Source: an uncultured Rhodospirillaceae bacterium
GTDB taxonomy: Bacteria > Pseudomonadota > Alphaproteobacteria > Reyranellales > Reyranellaceae
Length of the DNA: 64,000 bases
Direction of reading: 5' to 3'
NCBI GenBank assembly: GCA_945952105.1
Contig: CAMFGZ010000018.1
Location: forward strand, 58,832-122,831
The notes below the pieces were generated by a model. It was not told the DNA's origin, made no database searches, and saw only the letters and a program-made list of their open reading frames with translations. Shown piece by piece: positions 28,810-37,478 of the stretch. Made by a program: the position numbers and the translations under genes. How positions within the stretch are numbered: position 1 is the stretch's first letter; the number at the start of each line of letters is the position of its first letter.

Positions 28810-30339
28810 ATGACCACCGCAACCAACATCGTCCCTAAAGCCATCGTCCCGCTGACGCTCTGCGTCATGCTGGCGACCATCATGCAGGCGTTGGACACGA
28901 CCATAGCCAACGTGGCGCTGCCCTACATGCAGGGATCGCTTTCGGCGACGACCGACCAGATCAACTGGGTGCTGACCTCGTATATCGTGGCGGCCGCCAT
29001 CGCGACGCCGGTGACGGGCTTCCTCGAGGCGCGCCTCGGCCGCAAGCGGCTGTTCCAGATCGCCGTTGCGGGATTCACCGGCGCCTCGGTGCTGTGCGGC
29101 ATCGCGACGTCGCTGCCGGAAATGGTTTTGTTCCGCTTGCTGCAGGGCCTGTTCGGTGCCTCGTTGGTGCCGCTGTCGCAGGCGGTGCTGCTCGATTCCT
29201 ATCCGAAGGAGAAGCACGGCTCCGCGATGGCGCTGTGGGGCATGGGCGTCATGGTGGGCCCCATCCTCGGCCCGACGCTCGGCGGCTGGCTGACCGAAGC
29301 CTACAACTGGCGCTGGGTCTTCTACATCAACGTTCCGATCGGTCTCATAACCTTCCTCGGCCTCTCCGCGTACCTGGAGGAGACGAAGAAGCGCCGCGAG
29401 TCGTTCGACTGGTTCGGCTTCCTGATGCTCAGCGTCGCCATCGGCTCGTTCCAGATGATGCTCGACCGCGGCGAGCAGATCGACTGGTTCTCATCGACGG
29501 AGATCGTGATCGAGGCGGTGCTGGCCGCGCTCGCCTTCTACCTGTTCCTCGTCCAGACCTTCACGGTGAAGAAGCCCTTCATCGATCCCAGTATCTTCAA
29601 GGACCGCAACTTCTCGGTCGGGCTGTGCTTCATCTTCGTGGTCGGCATCATCCTGCTGGCCTCGCTGGCGCTGATCACGCCCTATCTGCAGAACCTGATG
29701 GGCTATCCCGTCGTCAGCGCGGGCCTGATCCTGGCGCCGCGCGGCATGGGCACGATGCTGGCAATGATGATCGTGGGCCGTGTCATCAATCGCGTCGATC
29801 CTCGCCTCCTGCTGGCGGCCGGCCTTCTGCTCACGGCGGCGGTGCTGTGGGAGATGACCGGCTTCACGCCCAACGTTTCGGAATGGACGCTGATCCGCAC
29901 CGGCGTGCTGCAGGGCATGGGGCTCGGCTTCATGTTCGTGCCGCTCTCGACCATCACCTTTGCGACCCTTCCGGGCCATTTGCGCACCCAGGGCACGGCG
30001 CTTTACAGCCTGATGCGCAATATCGGCTCGAGCATCGGCATCTCGATGGTCGTCTTCCTGCTGACCCGCAACACCCAGCTCGTCCACGCCGAACTGGCGG
30101 CACATGTGACGCCGTTCAACGACGCTCTCGCCCTGAGCGGCCCGGCGCAGTTCTGGAACATGGCGACCACGGTCGGCCGGGCGGCGCTGAACGCCGAAGT
30201 GACCAAACAGGCTGCCGTCGTGGCGTACGCCAACGATTTCAAGCTGATGATGCTGGTGGCGCTGCTGGCGCTCCCGCTGATCCTGCTTCTGCGCAAGGCC
30301 AAGGGACAGGGCAGCGCGGGCCACGCCGTACTGGAGTAG
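28810..30339 (+). CDS. EmrB/QacA-family (DHA2) multidrug transporter
   Basis: The 509-residue protein is a 14-helix MFS proton antiporter. The DHA2 motif LDTTIANVALPYMQGSL is in helix 1, GRKRLFQIAVAGF in the first loop, and FRLLQGLFGASLVPLSQ and GPILGPTLGGWLTE follow. The ATG at 28810 is used; an earlier in-frame ATG lies inside the repeat. With the MFP gene upstream and an outer-membrane TolC it would make a tripartite drug exporter. The substrate is unknown. Confidence 0.94.
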   Translation: MTTATNIVPKAIVPLTLCVMLATIMQALDTTIANVALPYMQGSLSATTDQINWVLTSYIVAAAIATPVTGFLEARLGRKRLFQIAVAGFTGASVLCGIATSLPEMVLFRLLQGLFGASLVPLSQAVLLDSYPKEKHGSAMALWGMGVMVGPILGPTLGGWLTEAYNWRWVFYINVPIGLITFLGLSAYLEETKKRRESFDWFGFLMLSVAIGSFQMMLDRGEQIDWFSSTEIVIEAVLAALAFYLFLVQTFTVKKPFIDPSIFKDRNFSVGLCFIFVVGIILLASLALITPYLQNLMGYPVVSAGLILAPRGMGTMLAMMIVGRVINRVDPRLLLAAGLLLTAAVLWEMTGFTPNVSEWTLIRTGVLQGMGLGFMFVPLSTITFATLPGHLRTQGTALYSLMRNIGSSIGISMVVFLLTRNTQLVHAELAAHVTPFNDALALSGPAQFWNMATTVGRAALNAEVTKQAAVVAYANDFKLMMLVALLALPLILLLRKAKGQGSAGHAVLE

Positions 30340-30343
30340 GGCC

Positions 30344-30414
30344 GGGCGCGCGCGACTCCAGTCGCGCGTCTTTGCTTATTCAAAGGATGATCGCGCCACT
30401 GGAGTGGCGCGCCC
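30344..30414. repeat. twin-palindrome (REPIN-like) element, copy C
   Basis: GCGCGACTCCAGTCGCGC (30350-30367) and GCGCCACTGGAGTGGCGC (30393-30410) flank a 25-base spacer resembling that of copy B (both end in an AGGA...ATGAT pattern). The ends are GGGCGCGC/GCGCGCCC. It occupies the gap between the convergent ends of the transporter and TctC genes. Confidence 0.88.
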
Positions 30415-30420
30415 CCAGCG

Positions 30421-31398
30421 CTACTCGATTTTCACACCTGCATCCTGGATGATCTTGCGCCATTTCGTGTTCTCGATGGCGATATAGGCCTCGAACTCCT
30501 GGCGCGATTCCCTGGCGGGCACGAAGGACAGGCCCTTCATCTTCTCCAGCACCTCGGGATCCTTGAGGATGCGCATGACCTCGGCGCTGATCTTGTCGAG
30601 GATCGGCTCGGGCGTCTTTGCGGGGGCGGAAAGGCCGATCCAACCCACCGCGACGACGCCCTGGATGCCCTGTTCAGCGACAGTCGGCAGGTCGGGCAGG
30701 AAGGGCGAGCGTCGCTCGTCGGCGATGCCGATCGCTTTCACCTTGCCGGATCTCACCGGGCCGACCGCGCCGGGCACGGCATCGGACAGGAGCTGGATGT
30801 CGCCGCTCTGCAGCGCGAGCTGCGCCTCGGCATTGCCCTTGAAAGGCACGTGCGTGAGCTTGATGCCGGCCGCGCTCTTCAGCATCTCGACCGCGAGATG
30901 GCTGGCCGAACCGTTGCCGGAGGAGCCGTAGTTGAGATCGGCGCCTGCCTTGGCCTTCGCGACCAGATCGGAGACCGAGTTGATGCCGCTCTGCAGGCTG
31001 GTCATCAGCACCTGTGGTGTCAGTCCGATATTGGCGATCGGCGCGAAGTCCTTCTGCGGATCGTAGGGCAGCTTCGGATAGAGCGCCGGGCTGATCCCGT
31101 GGGTGGAGATCGTCACCATCAGCAGGGTGTAGCCGTCGGGCGATGCCTTGGCCGCGACGTCGGCTCCGATCTGTCCGCCCGCACCGGGGCGGTTCTCGGC
31201 GATGACCTGCTGGCCCAGCGCCCTGGTGAGCTGGTCGGCCATCATGCGCGCCAGGATGTCGGTCGCCTGGCCGGCCGGAAACGGCACGATGATGCGGATC
31301 GGTCTGGCCGGCCACGCCTGTGCGAAGGCCGGGGATGTTGCGAGGGAAGACGCGGCGGTCGCCGCAAGCGAGAGGACAAGCGTGCGGCGATCGATCAT
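30421..31398 (-). CDS. tripartite tricarboxylate transporter substrate-binding protein (Bug/TctC)
   Basis: The 325-residue periplasmic binding protein starts with a signal peptide that has a twin-Arg (DRRTLVLSLAAT ... SPAFAQA). The mature protein shows the Bug hallmarks WPARPIRIIVPFPAGQATDI, VIAENRPGAGGQIGADVAA and YTLLMVT. Bug proteins bind small carboxylates, amides or amino acids. No TctA/TctB membrane genes are nearby. It follows trpG by 19 bases on the same strand, so it may be read from the trpG transcript. Confidence 0.94.
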   Translation of the reverse strand: MIDRRTLVLSLAATAASSLATSPAFAQAWPARPIRIIVPFPAGQATDILARMMADQLTRALGQQVIAENRPGAGGQIGADVAAKASPDGYTLLMVTISTHGISPALYPKLPYDPQKDFAPIANIGLTPQVLMTSLQSGINSVSDLVAKAKAGADLNYGSSGNGSASHLAVEMLKSAAGIKLTHVPFKGNAEAQLALQSGDIQLLSDAVPGAVGPVRSGKVKAIGIADERRSPFLPDLPTVAEQGIQGVVAVGWIGLSAPAKTPEPILDKISAEVMRILKDPEVLEKMKGLSFVPARESRQEFEAYIAIENTKWRKIIQDAGVKIE

Positions 31399-31417
31399 GG
31401 CGTTTCCTTCCGGCGGA

Positions 31418-32023
31418 TCAGGCCGCCTTTTTCTTGTTCTGCTGGCTGGGATGATCCCCGGCGATCTTCAGGAAGTTCTCGAGGATCTTATGGCCGTGCT
31501 CCGAGGCGATGCTCTCGGGATGGAACTGCACGCCGTGGATCGGCAGCGACTTGTGGCGCAGTCCCATGATGATGTCGCCGGTCTCGGCGGTGACCTCGAG
31601 GTCCTTGGGGAAGTCCTTCCGGTCGACGATCAGCGAATGGTAGCGCGTCGCCTGGAAGGGCGAGGGCACGTCCTCGAACACGCTCTGGTTCCTGTGGGAG
31701 ACGCCCGAGAGCTTGCCGTGCATCGGCATCGGTGCGCGCACGACATGGCCGCCGAACACCTGGCCGATCGCCTGGTGGCCGAGGCAGACGCCAAACAGCG
31801 GCACCTGTTCCTTCGCGGCGGCACGGATCAGGTCCATGCAGATGCCGGCCTCGTTGGGCGTGCAGGGGCCGGGCGAGAGCACGATGCCGGCCGGCTTCAG
31901 CGCCAGCGCCTCGTCGACCGTGATCTGGTCGTTGCGATGCACGACACAGCTCGCGCCGAGGTCGCCCAGGAAATGGACGAGGTTGTAGGTGAAGCTGTCG
32001 TAGTTATCGATCAGGAGAAGCAT
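31418..32023 (-). CDS. trpG: anthranilate synthase component II (glutamine amidotransferase)
   Basis: TrpG supplies ammonia from glutamine to TrpE. The 201-residue class I amidotransferase has [19 protein letters not shown], the nucleophile Cys in [12 protein letters not shown], and the His-Glu pair in [15 protein letters not shown]. It is separated from trpE by 27 kb and from trpD by 4.7 kb, unlike the usual trpEGDC order. The 58-bp gap upstream must hold its promoter. Confidence 0.96.
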   Translation of the reverse strand: MLLLIDNYDSFTYNLVHFLGDLGASCVVHRNDQITVDEALALKPAGIVLSPGPCTPNEAGICMDLIRAAAKEQVPLFGVCLGHQAIGQVFGGHVVRAPMPMHGKLSGVSHRNQSVFEDVPSPFQATRYHSLIVDRKDFPKDLEVTAETGDIIMGLRHKSLPIHGVQFHPESIASEHGHKILENFLKIAGDHPSQQNKKKAA

Positions 32024-32081
32024 GGCCGGATATTAGCGGGCTGCGGGCCGCGCTGATAGTGCCAGCGAGGGAGCTTTCGCC

Positions 32082-33785
32082 TTACTTCGCCAGCTCCGGG
32101 AAATCCTCTTCCCGGAATTCGCCTGCGCCGCGCTGGTTTTCGGCGGCGCGTTTTTCCTCGTCGCGGCGGAGTTCGACGCGGCGGATCTTGCCGGAGATGG
32201 TTTTCGGCAGTTCGGCGAACTCCAGGCGGCGGACGCGCTTGAAGGGCGCCAACCGGCCGCGCAGGTGTTGGAAGATCGAGAGCGCGGTGGCGCGGTCGGC
32301 CTTGCCGCTGGCGGTCAGGGTTACGTAGGCCTTCGGTACCGCGAGCCGCATCGCGTCGGGGGCGGGCACGACGGCGGCCTCCGCTACGGCCGGATGCTCG
32401 ATCAGCACGCTTTCGAGTTCAAAGGGACTGATCCGGTAGTCCGACGCCTTGAACACGTCGTCGGCGCGGCCGACATAGGTGAGGTAGCCGTCGGCATCGC
32501 GCGAGGCGACGTCGCCGGTGCGATAGACCGCGCCGGTGAGCGGTGCGATCGAGCCGTCATCCTGCTGGTAGCCCTGCATCAGGGCGGCGGGACGGTGCGC
32601 GAGATCGATGCAGATCTCGCCTTCCTCGGCGTCCTTGTCGTCGGCGTCGAGCAGGCGGATCTTGTAGCCGGGCAGGGGACGGCCCATCGAGCCGGGCTTG
32701 ATCGGCTGGCCGGGCGGATTGCCGACTTGCGTGGTGGTCTCGGTCTGGCCGTAGAAGTCGCGGATGGTGAGGCCCCAGGCCTTCTCGACCTGCTCGATCA
32801 CCTCCGGGTTCAGCGGCTCGCCGGCCGCAAGCACCTCGCGCAGCGAAGTCTTGCAGGCTTTGAGATCCTCCTGGATCAGCATGCGCCACACGGTCGGCGG
32901 TGCGCAGAGCGTCGTCACCTTGTTGGCGATGACGGCATCGAGCAGGTAGCGCGCGTTGAAGCGAGGTTGGTTGGCGATGAAGATCGTGGCGCCCGCGATC
33001 CACGGCGCGAAGAAGCAGCTCCAGGCATGCTTGGCCCACCCCGGCGAGGAGATGTTGAGATGCACGTCGCCCGGACGCAGGCCGAGCACGAAAACCGTCG
33101 TGAGATGGCCGACGGGATAGCTGCGATGGGAATGCAGCACCAGCTTGGGCTTCGCCGTCGTGCCCGACGTGAAGTAAAGCAGCATCGGATCGTCGGCCTG
33201 AGTCGGGCCGTCGGGCGTGAACTCGGCCGGATGGTCGAGCAGCTTCGCATAGGCATGCCAGCCGGCGGGTGCGTCGCCCACCGCGATGCGCGTCAGGCTC
33301 TTGTCGAACCCTTCGAACTTGGCCGCCTCGCCGGCGGCTGCCACGACATGGCGCGCGCGGCCACGCTCGAAGCGGTCGGCGAGATCGACCGGCGTCAGCA
33401 GAGTTGTCGCCGGAATGACGACGGCGCCAAGCTTCATGGCGGCCAGCATCACCTCCCAGAGCGGCGCGACGTTGCCCAGCATCAGCAACATGCGGTCACC
33501 GCGCTTGACGCCCAGCGCCCGCAAACCGTTGGCGACGCGATTGGAGCGTTCCGACAGCTCGGCGAAGGTGAGGCTCGCGGCGCCATCGCCGACGATCGTG
33601 AGCGCCGGCTGGTCGGCCTGCGGCCCGCGCGCCAGCTCGGCATCGAACCAGTCGAGCGCCCAGTTGAAGCGCTCCATCTCGGGCCAGCTGAAGTCGCGAT
33701 AGGCCGCCTGGTAGTCGCCGCGCTGGGCCAGCAGGAATTCCCGCGCCGCCTTGTACGCCCCGATCGTATGAGCCCCGGCCGTCAT
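32082..33785 (-). CDS. AMP-dependent acyl-CoA synthetase
   Basis: The 567-residue enzyme activates a carboxylic acid to its CoA thioester. Adenylate-forming motifs are in order: LLYFTSGTTAKPKLVLHSH (ATP loop), YGQTETT, YRTGDVAS, and the C-terminal lysine motif KTISGKIRRVEL. The overall pattern, with AWSCFFAPWIAGATIF, resembles medium-chain/benzoate-type acyl-CoA synthetases (MACS group). The substrate cannot be settled. It is divergent from the EamA gene and faces trpG with a 58-base gap. Confidence 0.93.
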   Translation of the reverse strand: MTAGAHTIGAYKAAREFLLAQRGDYQAAYRDFSWPEMERFNWALDWFDAELARGPQADQPALTIVGDGAASLTFAELSERSNRVANGLRALGVKRGDRMLLMLGNVAPLWEVMLAAMKLGAVVIPATTLLTPVDLADRFERGRARHVVAAAGEAAKFEGFDKSLTRIAVGDAPAGWHAYAKLLDHPAEFTPDGPTQADDPMLLYFTSGTTAKPKLVLHSHRSYPVGHLTTVFVLGLRPGDVHLNISSPGWAKHAWSCFFAPWIAGATIFIANQPRFNARYLLDAVIANKVTTLCAPPTVWRMLIQEDLKACKTSLREVLAAGEPLNPEVIEQVEKAWGLTIRDFYGQTETTTQVGNPPGQPIKPGSMGRPLPGYKIRLLDADDKDAEEGEICIDLAHRPAALMQGYQQDDGSIAPLTGAVYRTGDVASRDADGYLTYVGRADDVFKASDYRISPFELESVLIEHPAVAEAAVVPAPDAMRLAVPKAYVTLTASGKADRATALSIFQHLRGRLAPFKRVRRLEFAELPKTISGKIRRVELRRDEEKRAAENQRGAGEFREEDFPELAK

Positions 33786-33868
33786 CGCATGCCTCGCATC
33801 TTGTTTCCGCCCTTGTTGCGATCTTGGACACGGGCGTAGGGTGAGGGCAACAAGAAGAAAGTGCCCCC

Positions 33869-34753
33869 TTGGTCGTCGAGCCCCTGATCATCGCGCTGCT
33901 GCTCGCCGCGGCGCTGATGCATGCCACCTGGAACGCCATCCTGAAGTCGGATCAGTCGGACCGTCTGGCGACGTTCGGCTTGATCATGACGACCGGCACG
34001 GTGATGGGCCTCTGCATCGTACCTTTCGTGCCGATGATCGAGGGCGCGGCGTGGAAGTACCTGATCCTCTCGGTCGCCATCCACGTCGCCTACTATTTTT
34101 TCCTGCTGAAGGCCTATTCCTATGGCGACCTGAGCCACACCTATCCGATCGCACGCGGCCTCGGCCCGCTGCTGGTCGCGCTGGTGTCGGGCCGTTTCAT
34201 CGGCGAGCACCTGCGCCCACAGGACATCGTGGGCGTCTTCCTGCTGAGTTTCGGTCTCGTGGCGCTGGCCCTGCCGCTGAAGAACGTCGTGCCGCGGCCG
34301 GGGAGCCGGCATGGGCTGGCGACGCTGTTCGCGGTCCTCACCGGAATCACCATCGCGGGCTACATCATTTCCGACGGCCTGGGCGTGCGCGCCGCCGGCG
34401 AGACCACGCAGCACCGCATCTCCTACATCGCCTGGTTGGCCGTGCTCGAAGGGCCGTGGCTGCTGGTGCTGGCCTTCTGGAAGCGGCCGGCGACGGTCTG
34501 GGCGCACATGAAGAAGACCTGGTATCGCGGCGTCGGCGGCGGCCTGATCGCCAATACGGGCTACGGCATCGCCATCTATGCGCTGGCACTGGGACCGATG
34601 GCCCATGTCGCGGCGCTGCGGGAGACTTCCGTCCTGTTCGGCGCCCTGATCGGCACGCTCGTCCTGGGGGAGCCTTTCGGGGGCCGTCGCGTGGCGGCGG
34701 CATTCGTGATCGTTTCAGGGCTTGTGCTGATGAACGGTCCGGCGCTCTTCTAG
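33869..34753 (+). CDS. EamA/DMT-family transporter
   Basis: This 294-residue inner-membrane protein has about ten hydrophobic helices in two EamA halves. LMHATWNAILK in helix 1 and YSYGDLSHTYPIARGLGPLLVAL are typical of the subgroup; the second half ends with LRETSVLFGALIGTLVLGEPF. Members export small metabolites such as amino acids. The start is a TTG at 33869, with an AGAAGAAAG stretch upstream; the exact start is uncertain. The next gene begins four bases after its stop. Confidence 0.9.
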   Translation: MVVEPLIIALLLAAALMHATWNAILKSDQSDRLATFGLIMTTGTVMGLCIVPFVPMIEGAAWKYLILSVAIHVAYYFFLLKAYSYGDLSHTYPIARGLGPLLVALVSGRFIGEHLRPQDIVGVFLLSFGLVALALPLKNVVPRPGSRHGLATLFAVLTGITIAGYIISDGLGVRAAGETTQHRISYIAWLAVLEGPWLLVLAFWKRPATVWAHMKKTWYRGVGGGLIANTGYGIAIYALALGPMAHVAALRETSVLFGALIGTLVLGEPFGGRRVAAAFVIVSGLVLMNGPALF

Positions 34754-34757
34754 CGCC

Positions 34758-37439
34758 ATGTCGACCCGAAATCTCGATCCCCTGATGGCACCCCGGTCGG
34801 TGGTCGCCATCGGCGCCAGCGAACGCCCCGGCTCGGTCGGCGCGGCGGTCACTCACAACCTCCTGGCGGGCGGGTTCCAGGGCGACGTCTACATGGTCAA
34901 CCGCAAAGGCGGCACGATCGCCGGCCGCACGGTCTTCAAGCGCGTCTCCGACCTGCCCGGGCCGGCCGACCTTGCCGTCATCATGACGCCTGCCGAAACG
35001 ATTCCTGCGCTGATCATTGCCTTGGGCGAAATGGGCACTCGCGCCGCCGTGGTGATCAGCGCCGGTCCGGGCAGCGGACCCGACGCGGGGGCGGTCAATG
35101 CACGCTGGCGCCAGCGCTTGCTGAACGCCGCCAGGCCCTACCTGCTGCGCGTCGTGGGGCCCAACTGCATCGGCTACGCCGCACCGCGCCTCGGCCTCAA
35201 CGCGAGCTTCGGGCCCACGCGCCTGAAGGGCGGACGCATCGCCGCCGTCGCCCAGTCCGGCGCCGTGCTGGCCGGGCTCGCCGACTGGGGCGTGGCGCAG
35301 GGCATCGGCTTCTCGCACCTGATCTCCATGGGCGACATGGCCGACGTCGATTTTGGCGACGTGCTCGACATGCTGGCGCGGGATTACGAGACGCGCGCCG
35401 TGCTGATGTATGTCGAGGGCATCACCCATGCCCGCAAGTTCATGTCGGCGGCGCGCGGCGTGGCCCGCGTCAAGCCCGTCATCGTCCTGAAGGGAGGGCG
35501 TCATGCCGCCGCGGCGCAGGCGACGGCGTCGCATACCGGCTCGATGGCGGGCTCGGCCGCGGTCTATGACGCCGCCTTCGCTCGGGCGGGCCTGGTGCGC
35601 GTTCTCGGCCTCGGCGAGTTGTTCGACGCCGCGGAGACGCTGGGCCACAGCATCGCGCCCCGCAACGAACGCCTGGCAATCCTCACCAACGGAGGCGGCG
35701 CGGGCATCATCGCCACCGACCTGCTGATGGACGAGGGAGGCGAACTGGCGACATTGCTGCCGCGCACGATCGGCAACCTCGACAAGCAGATGCCGCGTGC
35801 CTGGTCGCACGCCAATCCCGTGGACATCGTGGGCGACGCCGACGGCGCACGCTACGCCGCGGCCTTGAACGGGCTGGCCGACGACCGCGGCGTCGGCGCG
35901 GTGCTGGCCATGAACGTGCCCACGGCGCTCACCTCTTCGGTCGAGGCTGCCCGTGCCATCGTGGGCGCAGCGGGCGCAAAGGTCGTGCCGGTGATCGGCT
36001 GCTGGATCGGCGGTCCGGAGGCGCAGGCCGGCCGTCATGTGCTGCACGAGGCCGGGATCCCGGCCTACGACACGCCGCTGCGCGCCGTACGCGGCTTCAT
36101 GCACCTCGTCGAGTATCGCCGCGGCCAGCGCGCCCTGCAGCGCACGCCGCCCTCGGTGCCGGAGGTCCGCTCCGATGTCGGCCTGGTCCGCTCGATCGTG
36201 CAGGGCGCGCTCGCCGAGAAGCGTGCGGTGCTGACCGAACCGGAGGCCAAGCGCGTGCTGGCGGCCTATGGCATTCCCGTCGTGCCGACCGAGATTGTGC
36301 GCGACGCGGCCGAGGCGGCTGCCGCGGCTGTCCGGATCGGCTTTCCCGTGGCCGTGAAGATCCTGTCACGGGACATCGCGCACAAGAGCGACGTCGGCGG
36401 TGTGGCGCTCGACCTGATGTCCGAGCAGGCCGTGCTGGATGCCGTGCGCGAGATGACCGGCAAGATGCTGGTCATGGCCAACAAGGCCAGGATCGACGGC
36501 TTCGTGGTCCAGCCCACGATACGTCGTCCACATGCCGTCGAGCTTATCCTGGGTGCGGCCGAGGATGCGGTGTTCGGGCCGATCATCCTGGTCGGACACG
36601 GCGGCGTGGCGGCCGAGGTGATCGACGACAAGGCCCTGGCGCTGCCGCCACTCGATCCGGTACTGGCCGAGGATACGCTGAGCCGAACGCGCGTCGACCG
36701 GCTGCTGCGCGGCTATCGCGACCGCGCCCCGGCAGATCGCGGCGCGGTGGGCGAAGTGATGATCCGCCTGTCGCAGCTCATCGCCGATGTCGGCGAAATC
36801 GCCGAACTCGACATCAATCCGCTTCTGGCCGACGCCGACGGCGTGATCGCCCTCGACGCGCGCATCGTCGTGCGCCGTCCGCAGAAGGGACCCGAGCGGG
36901 CGGCGCGCTTCGCCATCCGGCCCTATCCGGTGGAGCTGGAGACCGAGATCGAGCATCGCGGGGAGAGGCTCCAACTGCGGCCCATCCGTCCAGACGACGA
37001 GCCGATGCTGCAGGCTTTCACGCGGCGCATGACGCCGGAGGACGTGCGCATGCGTTTCTTCGGTCCCTTGCGCGAAATGAGCCACGAGCTGGCGGCGCGT
37101 CTCACCCAGATCGACTACGACCGCGAGATGGCGTTCCTGCTGCTCGAAGGCGGCGAGGAACTCGTCGGCGTCGGGCGGCTCGTCGCCGATCCCGATTTCC
37201 AGCAGGCCGAATTCGCCTTGACGGTCGCCTCCGATCGGCAGGGGCGCGGCTACGGCGAGCTGCTGCTGCGTCACGTGCTGCAGTACGGCAAGTCGCGCGG
37301 CATGAAGCGCGTGGTCGGCCATGTTCTGCGCGAGAACCGCAAGATGCTCGATCTTGCCAAGCATCTCGGTTTCCGTCGCGAAAGCGGCCGCTCGGGCGAA
37401 CCCGACATCCGGCTCGTCAAATCCCTGGCGAACGTGTAG
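34758..37439 (+). CDS. Pat-type protein: NDP-forming acyl-CoA synthetase fused to GNAT acetyltransferase
   Basis: The 893-residue protein has the layout of the protein lysine acetyltransferase Pat/YfiQ: a CoA-binding Rossmann domain (MAPRSVVAIGASERPGSVGAA, residues about 10-130), succinyl-CoA-synthetase-like domains to about 450, an ATP-grasp domain (about 470-690) and a C-terminal GNAT domain (about 740-893, with RQGRGYGELLLRHVLQYGKS). Pat enzymes acetylate and so inactivate acyl-CoA synthetases in response to the energy state. The acyl-CoA synthetase at 32082 is a plausible target by proximity only. Confidence 0.9.
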   Translation: MSTRNLDPLMAPRSVVAIGASERPGSVGAAVTHNLLAGGFQGDVYMVNRKGGTIAGRTVFKRVSDLPGPADLAVIMTPAETIPALIIALGEMGTRAAVVISAGPGSGPDAGAVNARWRQRLLNAARPYLLRVVGPNCIGYAAPRLGLNASFGPTRLKGGRIAAVAQSGAVLAGLADWGVAQGIGFSHLISMGDMADVDFGDVLDMLARDYETRAVLMYVEGITHARKFMSAARGVARVKPVIVLKGGRHAAAAQATASHTGSMAGSAAVYDAAFARAGLVRVLGLGELFDAAETLGHSIAPRNERLAILTNGGGAGIIATDLLMDEGGELATLLPRTIGNLDKQMPRAWSHANPVDIVGDADGARYAAALNGLADDRGVGAVLAMNVPTALTSSVEAARAIVGAAGAKVVPVIGCWIGGPEAQAGRHVLHEAGIPAYDTPLRAVRGFMHLVEYRRGQRALQRTPPSVPEVRSDVGLVRSIVQGALAEKRAVLTEPEAKRVLAAYGIPVVPTEIVRDAAEAAAAAVRIGFPVAVKILSRDIAHKSDVGGVALDLMSEQAVLDAVREMTGKMLVMANKARIDGFVVQPTIRRPHAVELILGAAEDAVFGPIILVGHGGVAAEVIDDKALALPPLDPVLAEDTLSRTRVDRLLRGYRDRAPADRGAVGEVMIRLSQLIADVGEIAELDINPLLADADGVIALDARIVVRRPQKGPERAARFAIRPYPVELETEIEHRGERLQLRPIRPDDEPMLQAFTRRMTPEDVRMRFFGPLREMSHELAARLTQIDYDREMAFLLLEGGEELVGVGRLVADPDFQQAEFALTVASDRQGRGYGELLLRHVLQYGKSRGMKRVVGHVLRENRKMLDLAKHLGFRRESGRSGEPDIRLVKSLANV

Positions 37440-37478
37440 CCGACGACCCGGAGGCACTCGATTAATTGAGGCAAAATA

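Noticed and set aside
34365..36104. 579-codon minus-strand open frame across the EamA and Pat genes
   Set aside because: Antisense shadow crossing two real genes; no motif or ribosome site.
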